NCBI RefSeq assembly: GCF_963675455.1
Contig: NZ_OY776217.1
Coordinates: 2,528,001 to 2,592,000, forward strand
From: Emcibacter sp.
GTDB taxonomy: Bacteria > Pseudomonadota > Alphaproteobacteria > Sphingomonadales > Emcibacteraceae
Length of the DNA: 64,000 nucleotides
Reading direction: 5' to 3'
Shown: piece by piece, positions 60,571 to 64,000 of the stretch
Position numbering within the stretch: the stretch's first letter is position 1
Layout: the number at the start of each line of letters is the position of its first letter
The notes under the pieces: model-generated
Told to the model about the DNA's origin: nothing
Database searches by the model: none
What the model saw: the letters and a program-made list of their open reading frames with translations, nothing else
Program-made: the position numbers and the translations under genes

Positions 60571-61709
60571 AAGACAATTTCAAGCTCAAAATCGAGGCCA
60601 CAGACGGTGCTGCCCGCACCGGGGTTCTGAAAACCTGGCGCGGGGATATCCGCACGCCGGCCTTCATGCCGGTCGGCACGGCGGCGACGGTCAAGGCCAT
60701 GAAACCGGAAACGGTGCGGGGGACCGGGGCCGATATCCTGCTCGGCAATACCTATCACCTGATGCTGCGGCCGACGGCGGAACGCATTCACAATCTGGGC
60801 GGCCTGCATAAATTCATGAACTGGGAGCGGCCGATCCTGACCGATTCCGGCGGATTTCAGGTGATGTCGCTGGCGCAGCTGCGGAAAATCACCGAGGAAG
60901 GCGTCGCCTTCCAGTCCCATATCGACGGCAGCAAGCATATGCTGAGCCCGGAACGCAGTATGGAAATCCAGCGGCTTCTGGGATCCAACATCGTCATGGC
61001 CTTTGATGAATGCACGCCCTATCCGGCGACAAAGAAGGAAACGGCGGACAGCATGCGGCTCAGCATGCGTTGGGCGAAACGCTCCTTTGACGGCTTTCAT
61101 AACGGTTCAGAACATGCGGAAAAGAACGCCCTGTTCGGCATTGTCCAGGGTGGGGTGTTTGAGGACCTGCGGCAGGAATCCATCGAGGCGCTGAAGGATA
61201 TGGGCTTCCAAGGCCTCGCTGTGGGCGGCCTGGCTGTGGGGGAGGGGCAGGAAGTGATGTTTGAGGTGCTCGACCATACCATGCCGAAAATGCCCGTCGA
61301 TATTCCCCGTTACCTGATGGGCGTGGGTAAACCTGATGATATTGTCGGGGCTGTCGAGCGCGGTATTGACATGTTTGACTGCGTATTGCCGACCAGGTCC
61401 GGGCGGACGGCCCAGGGCTTTACCCGCCGGGGCACAGTCAACCTGAAAAACGCCCGTCATACGGACGATCCCCGGCCGCTGGACGAGGTATGCGGCTGCG
61501 ATGCCTGCACCAAATACAGCCGGGCTTACCTCAGTCATCTGATCCGAAGTGGAGAAATCCTTGGTGCCATGCTTCTGACCGAACATAACCTGACCTATTT
61601 CCAGGACCTGATGCAGGGATTGAGGGAGGCAATTGCCGCCGGTAACCTGTCTGAATATACTGCGAAATTCCATGCACAGCGGGTCCTTGGCGATATAGAT
61701 CCTGTGTGA
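60567..61709 (+). CDS. tgt: Queuine/preQ1 tRNA-ribosyltransferase Tgt
   Basis: Tgt swaps guanine-34 of GUN tRNAs for preQ1. The 380-residue protein has TPAFMPVGTAATVKAM, the Asp in DSGGFQVMSLAQLRK (Asp about 93), the substrate motif GGLAVGEGQEVMF, the second Asp in the DCVLPTRSGRTAQGF segment, and a zinc site C-x-C-x2-C plus His near 305-336. ATG 60567 overlaps the queA stop. A tRNA-Lys promoter follows about 33 bases after the stop. Confidence 0.97.
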   Translation: MKDNFKLKIEATDGAARTGVLKTWRGDIRTPAFMPVGTAATVKAMKPETVRGTGADILLGNTYHLMLRPTAERIHNLGGLHKFMNWERPILTDSGGFQVMSLAQLRKITEEGVAFQSHIDGSKHMLSPERSMEIQRLLGSNIVMAFDECTPYPATKKETADSMRLSMRWAKRSFDGFHNGSEHAEKNALFGIVQGGVFEDLRQESIEALKDMGFQGLAVGGLAVGEGQEVMFEVLDHTMPKMPVDIPRYLMGVGKPDDIVGAVERGIDMFDCVLPTRSGRTAQGFTRRGTVNLKNARHTDDPRPLDEVCGCDACTKYSRAYLSHLIRSGEILGAMLLTEHNLTYFQDLMQGLREAIAAGNLSEYTAKFHAQRVLGDIDPV

Positions 61710-61742
61710 AAATATTTTTTACAAAAAAGTGTCAGAAAATTA

Positions 61743-61771
61743 TTGACCGGGGCGGCATCTGACTCTATGTT
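61743..61771 (+). promoter_or_regulatory. Sigma-70 promoter of tRNA-Lys
   Basis: TTGACC (61743-61748) and TATGTT (61766-61771) are 17 bases apart, ending 16 bases before the tRNA 5' end, the right place for its own promoter. Confidence 0.65.
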
Positions 61772-61787
61772 CCGCCTCATCCTTTGG

Positions 61788-61863
61788 GGGCCCTTAGCTC
61801 AGTTGGTAGAGCAACTGACTTTTAATCAGTAGGTCGATGGTTCGAATCCATCAGGGCTCACCA
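61788..61863 (+). tRNA. tRNA-Lys(TTT)
   Basis: The 76-base cloverleaf has acceptor stem GGGCCCT/AGGGCTC (with one G-U pair), D arm AGCTCAGTTGGTAGAGCA, anticodon stem ACTGA/TCAGT with loop CTTTTAA, so the anticodon is TTT (Lys). The T arm is TGGTTCGAATCCA (with flanking pairs), and the 3' CCA is encoded (61861-61863). A promoter-like pair lies before it and a terminator after it, so it is a single-gene unit. Confidence 0.97.
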
Positions 61864-61868
61864 AATAA

Positions 61869-61906
61869 AACCCCGCTGTCGAGATAATCTCTCCAGCGGG
61901 GTTTTT
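61869..61906 (+). terminator. Rho-independent terminator after tRNA-Lys
   Basis: Stem CCCCGCTG (61871-61878) pairs with CAGCGGGG (61894-61901), with a small inner GAGA/TCTC stem, followed by five T. Confidence 0.9.
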
Positions 61907-61915
61907 GTTTGGAGC

Positions 61916-62683
61916 CTAGAGTTCAAATGGTGAAATCTTCCGCAACTTCTTCATCAGACCGGGCGCGCACTTCCAGGCCCAGGGGAAGCGGCGATAGTCC
62001 GGTTTCTTGTCAATACTGATGGCGGGATGGGCCAGGTTGATGGCGATGGAAACCCGTTCTCCTAATCCACGATAGGGTTTCACGGAATGACGCAGCCAGG
62101 AGGGAAATATAAAGAATGTGCCGGTTTTCGGGGTAAATTCTACGGTTCGGATTGATCGGCCGGGGGTATAGAGTTCCATATGAGGGCCGAGGAAATCATC
62201 CCGGAACATAATTTCCCCCTCCTGGGGGGTATCGCCGTCAGGCTGGCCGCCGTCCACATAATAAACAGCTGCCCAGAGGTTACTGTGATCACGATTATAG
62301 CTGCAATGATCATGCCATGTATTCAGGGCATCCTTGCCGTTGGCGTTGAGCCAGGATTCAATTCGCCAGTCCTCTTTTCGGAGATCCGGCAGCCTCGGGA
62401 TTAAATCTCTGGTCACTTGTTCAGCGGTTTTCAGTACCTCGCTATATAACCTGGTGAGGGCCGGGTGACCCAGGTCCTGCAGGTTGATATTTGAATGCCA
62501 GCCCCCAATATTGGTTCTGACCATGCCCGTGCTCTCTGATCTCAGGTCGTCAAGCAGGGCTAAAAGGTCTTTATTCAGGGATTCTGCATCTTTTACAGTG
62601 TTCCGATATATTTCCAGCGGGAATATAGAAAATTTTTCAACTGCCTCAGTCACTATTTTTCCTTCAATTTTTTTTAAAAACAT
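61916..62683 (-). CDS. 2OG-Fe(II) oxygenase-type protein
   Basis: The 255-residue protein fits the family of putative 2-oxoglutarate/Fe(II) oxygenases with the core WHDHCSYNRDHSNLWAAVYY (metal-binding His/Asp pair near 122-125) and the distal FIFPSWLRHSVKPY and RVSIAINLAHP segments (His and 2OG-binding Arg). The substrate is unknown; related proteins are found in phages and many marine bacteria. ATG 62683 is used; GTG 62653 with GGA upstream is an alternative that removes 10 residues. It lies alone after the tRNA terminator. Confidence 0.85.
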   Translation of the reverse strand: MFLKKIEGKIVTEAVEKFSIFPLEIYRNTVKDAESLNKDLLALLDDLRSESTGMVRTNIGGWHSNINLQDLGHPALTRLYSEVLKTAEQVTRDLIPRLPDLRKEDWRIESWLNANGKDALNTWHDHCSYNRDHSNLWAAVYYVDGGQPDGDTPQEGEIMFRDDFLGPHMELYTPGRSIRTVEFTPKTGTFFIFPSWLRHSVKPYRGLGERVSIAINLAHPAISIDKKPDYRRFPWAWKCAPGLMKKLRKISPFEL

Positions 62684-62817
62684 TTACCAGAGAAAAGTTT
62701 TTAAAATCGTAAATTTTTGAGTTTAAGTTACTGGAATGCATAGCTGCCTTGCAATAATAGGAGTTGCTTCCCGACCTCTACTCCCCTAGATTTTCATGAT
62801 CAAGGAAAGAAAACATC

Positions 62818-63414
62818 ATGCCCATTGAGACCTACAGCAGCCGAGACAGTCTTGAAGATACCGCCTTTCCGGTGACGGTAACCATTTCGCGAAAGGTGAA
62901 AAAGGGCAAGGAAAAAGAGTACGAGGAGTGGGCCCATACCCTGATTGATGTCGCCAAAACCTTTCCCGGGCATCAAAAACTTACGATTATTCGACCGTCG
63001 GCAGCGACCAAGGGGAACTATTTGTTTGTGGTTCATTTTGATACGATGGCGCATCAGCTGGAATGGGAGGATTCCAGCGAACGGGCAGAGTTTCTGCAAC
63101 AGTTGGTGGACCGCGATCTGGTGGAAGGGGAGACGGAAATCACCAAAGCCTCCGGATTTGAGTTCTGGTTCCCGCTGGCGGATGTGCCGTCCCCATCGCC
63201 GCCGCCACGCTGGAAAATGGTACTCATCATGATTCCGACTATTATTGGTTTGACCTTGTTGATGAATTATCTGTTTGGCGGCTATATGAGAGGATGGTCT
63301 CTCGAAGCACGGGTCATCGTACAGATCATTTTTCAGGTTCTGCTGATGACCTATGTGATCATGCCGCGGCTGACATCCCTGTTCCGGCCCTGGCTTTACC
63401 CGATTAAAAACTAG
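62818..63414 (+). CDS. Antibiotic-biosynthesis-monooxygenase (ABM) domain membrane protein
   Basis: The 198-residue protein begins with an ABM domain (about 16-105): VTVTISRKVKKGKEKEYEEW, FPGHQKLTIIRPSA, YLFVVHFDTMAHQLEWEDS. Two membrane spans follow at about 137-155 and 168-190 (VLIMIPTIIGLTLLMNYLF, VIVQIIFQVLLMTYVIM). This ABM-plus-two-spans layout is common in bacteria but its role is unknown. AAGGAAAG lies just upstream of the ATG. The stop overlaps that of the convergent thioesterase in a CTAG palindrome. Confidence 0.88.
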   Translation: MPIETYSSRDSLEDTAFPVTVTISRKVKKGKEKEYEEWAHTLIDVAKTFPGHQKLTIIRPSAATKGNYLFVVHFDTMAHQLEWEDSSERAEFLQQLVDRDLVEGETEITKASGFEFWFPLADVPSPSPPPRWKMVLIMIPTIIGLTLLMNYLFGGYMRGWSLEARVIVQIIFQVLLMTYVIMPRLTSLFRPWLYPIKN

Positions 63415-63812
63415 TCCCGGTTGATTTTTCTGGGCCGGTGATTTTCATCGAGGGCGACGAAAATAAAGTCGCCTTCGGTGACCTTTATTTCTTCTTCCAC
63501 GCCCTGGCGCATCACCGTGACTTCTATATTGATGGTAATCGAGGTGGTTCCTACTCTGGTCACTCCGGTATAAACGCTGAGCCAGTCCCCGGGCAGGACC
63601 GGCGCATGGAACTTCATCGCTTCCACGGCAACGGTCGCCACAGGTCCCTTGACATAACGAATGGCTTCTACGCCGGCTGCGGAGTCCATCTGCGAGAGAA
63701 TCCAGCCGCCGAAAATATGTCCGTTGGAATTCAGGTTTGAGATGTTGGGGATTGTCCTGATGGTAGGTTGTCTTTTACAAGTATCGTCGAGGCCGTTCAT
63801 TTTCATTTCCAT
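63411..63812 (-). CDS. Acyl-CoA thioesterase (YciA/hotdog type)
   Basis: The 133-residue protein has the hotdog pattern of YciA-type thioesterases: RTIPNISNLNSNGHIFGGWI (in part) with the catalytic Asp in LSQMDSAAGVEAIRY, then VAVEAMKFHAPVLPGDWLSV, and a C-terminal strand EGDFIFVALDENHRPRKI. It would cleave acyl-CoA to free acid and CoA. Three in-frame ATGs at the 5' end make the start uncertain by a few codons. It is preceded on the right by the partial S24 gene on the same strand. Confidence 0.93.
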   Translation of the reverse strand: MEMKMNGLDDTCKRQPTIRTIPNISNLNSNGHIFGGWILSQMDSAAGVEAIRYVKGPVATVAVEAMKFHAPVLPGDWLSVYTGVTRVGTTSITINIEVTVMRQGVEEEIKVTEGDFIFVALDENHRPRKINRD

Positions 63813-63826
63813 TCAGAGAGCAGTAA

Positions 63827-64000
63827 CTAAATTTTCCGACCCATCCAGATAATACGTCCGAGGATATCCAGCGCATCGGGCTCGCAGCCGGTCCAGGATT
63901 CATACTGGGGATTGTCGCTTTTGATCGTGCAAAGCTTTGTGACCGGATTAACAGAGACCCTTTTCACCAGCAACATGTCATCATTTCGAATAACGTAAAT
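63827..64000 (-). CDS. S24/LexA-like repressor, C-terminal end only
   Basis: Only the last 57 residues are in the window; the gene continues past 64000. The segment reads IYVIRNDDMLLVKRVSV, then IKSDNPQYESW, and ends PDALDILGRIIWMGRKI. This is the C-terminal signal-peptidase-like domain of CI/LexA-type repressors, with the catalytic Lys in LLVKR. In full, such proteins have an N-terminal HTH and cleave themselves on DNA damage or stress. It is one stop away from the thioesterase. Whether it is prophage-borne or a stress regulator cannot be judged from the visible part. Confidence 0.85.
   Translation of the reverse strand: MYVIRNDDMLLVKRVSVNPVTKLCTIKSDNPQYESWTGCEPDALDILGRIIWMGRKI

Overview
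The window is a piece of an alphaproteobacterial chromosome. This is inferred from gene content and order: the dgt-argS-SPOR-nagZ-M50 protease-scpAB-tatABC-serS-surE-pcm-nlpD block, secDF followed by homologues of mitochondrial complex I assembly factors, a GTTC-N7-GTTC LexA box between uvrA and ssb, and a sphingomonad-style FecI/FecR/STN-TonB receptor module. A marine or soil heterotroph of the Kordiimonadales/Emcibacterales/Sneathiellales kind would fit, but the species cannot be read from the sequence. Genes are tightly packed. Several use TTG starts behind good ribosome sites, and several convergent pairs overlap at their stop codons.

Region by region. 1-1000: the 3' end of thiC, its terminator, and a broken-looking secreted TPR gene. 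870-6880: an ECF sigma factor, an anti-sigma factor and a 1163-residue TonB receptor, bracketed by two copies of an apparently unrecognised structured small RNA. 6965-13000: argG, a YafK-type L,D-transpeptidase lacking its usual cysteine, a molybdopterin oxidoreductase, a thiolase and an Lrp regulator. 13115-21000: amino-acid catabolism (fused indolepyruvate:ferredoxin oxidoreductase, leucine-dehydrogenase-like enzyme, kynureninase) and an FMN glutamate-synthase-like protein. 21000-26600: Sel1 protein, queuosine-precursor transporter, DUF3108, DUF1330, a membrane protein, xthA and erpA. 26723-38846: the long housekeeping block. 38896-46157: sugar dehydrogenase, DUF815 ATPase, yajC-secD-secF, Mth938/NDUFAF3-like protein, PuuD-like protein with a 46-residue partner, and an NDUFAF6-like protein. 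46143-53004: trmFO, a soluble chemoreceptor, and the divergent SOS pair uvrA/ssb. 53100-55700: an Imm11-like membrane protein, a GH25 lysozyme and a structured leader region. 55688-61900: gyrA, coaD, a cyclophilin, queA, tgt and tRNA-Lys. 61900-64000: a 2OG-Fe(II) oxygenase, an ABM-domain membrane protein, a thioesterase and the end of an S24 repressor.

Functional links. QueA and Tgt make queuosine in tRNA and the YhhQ-type transporter at 22285 could feed them. ErpA, the Fe-S enzymes and the NDUFAF3/6-like proteins point to respiration-linked Fe-S assembly. IOR, the amino-acid dehydrogenase, kynureninase, thiolase and the divergent Lrp regulator look like an amino-acid degradation district. 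ScpAB, TatABC, SecDF, NlpD and the SPOR protein cover chromosome segregation, export and envelope growth. No transposase, integrase, CRISPR array or rRNA gene is visible. The best candidate for something undescribed is the pair of small RNAs around the FecI/FecR/TonB module: their stems show compensatory changes while a CCACACA loop and a CCTCC anti-Shine-Dalgarno stretch are kept.
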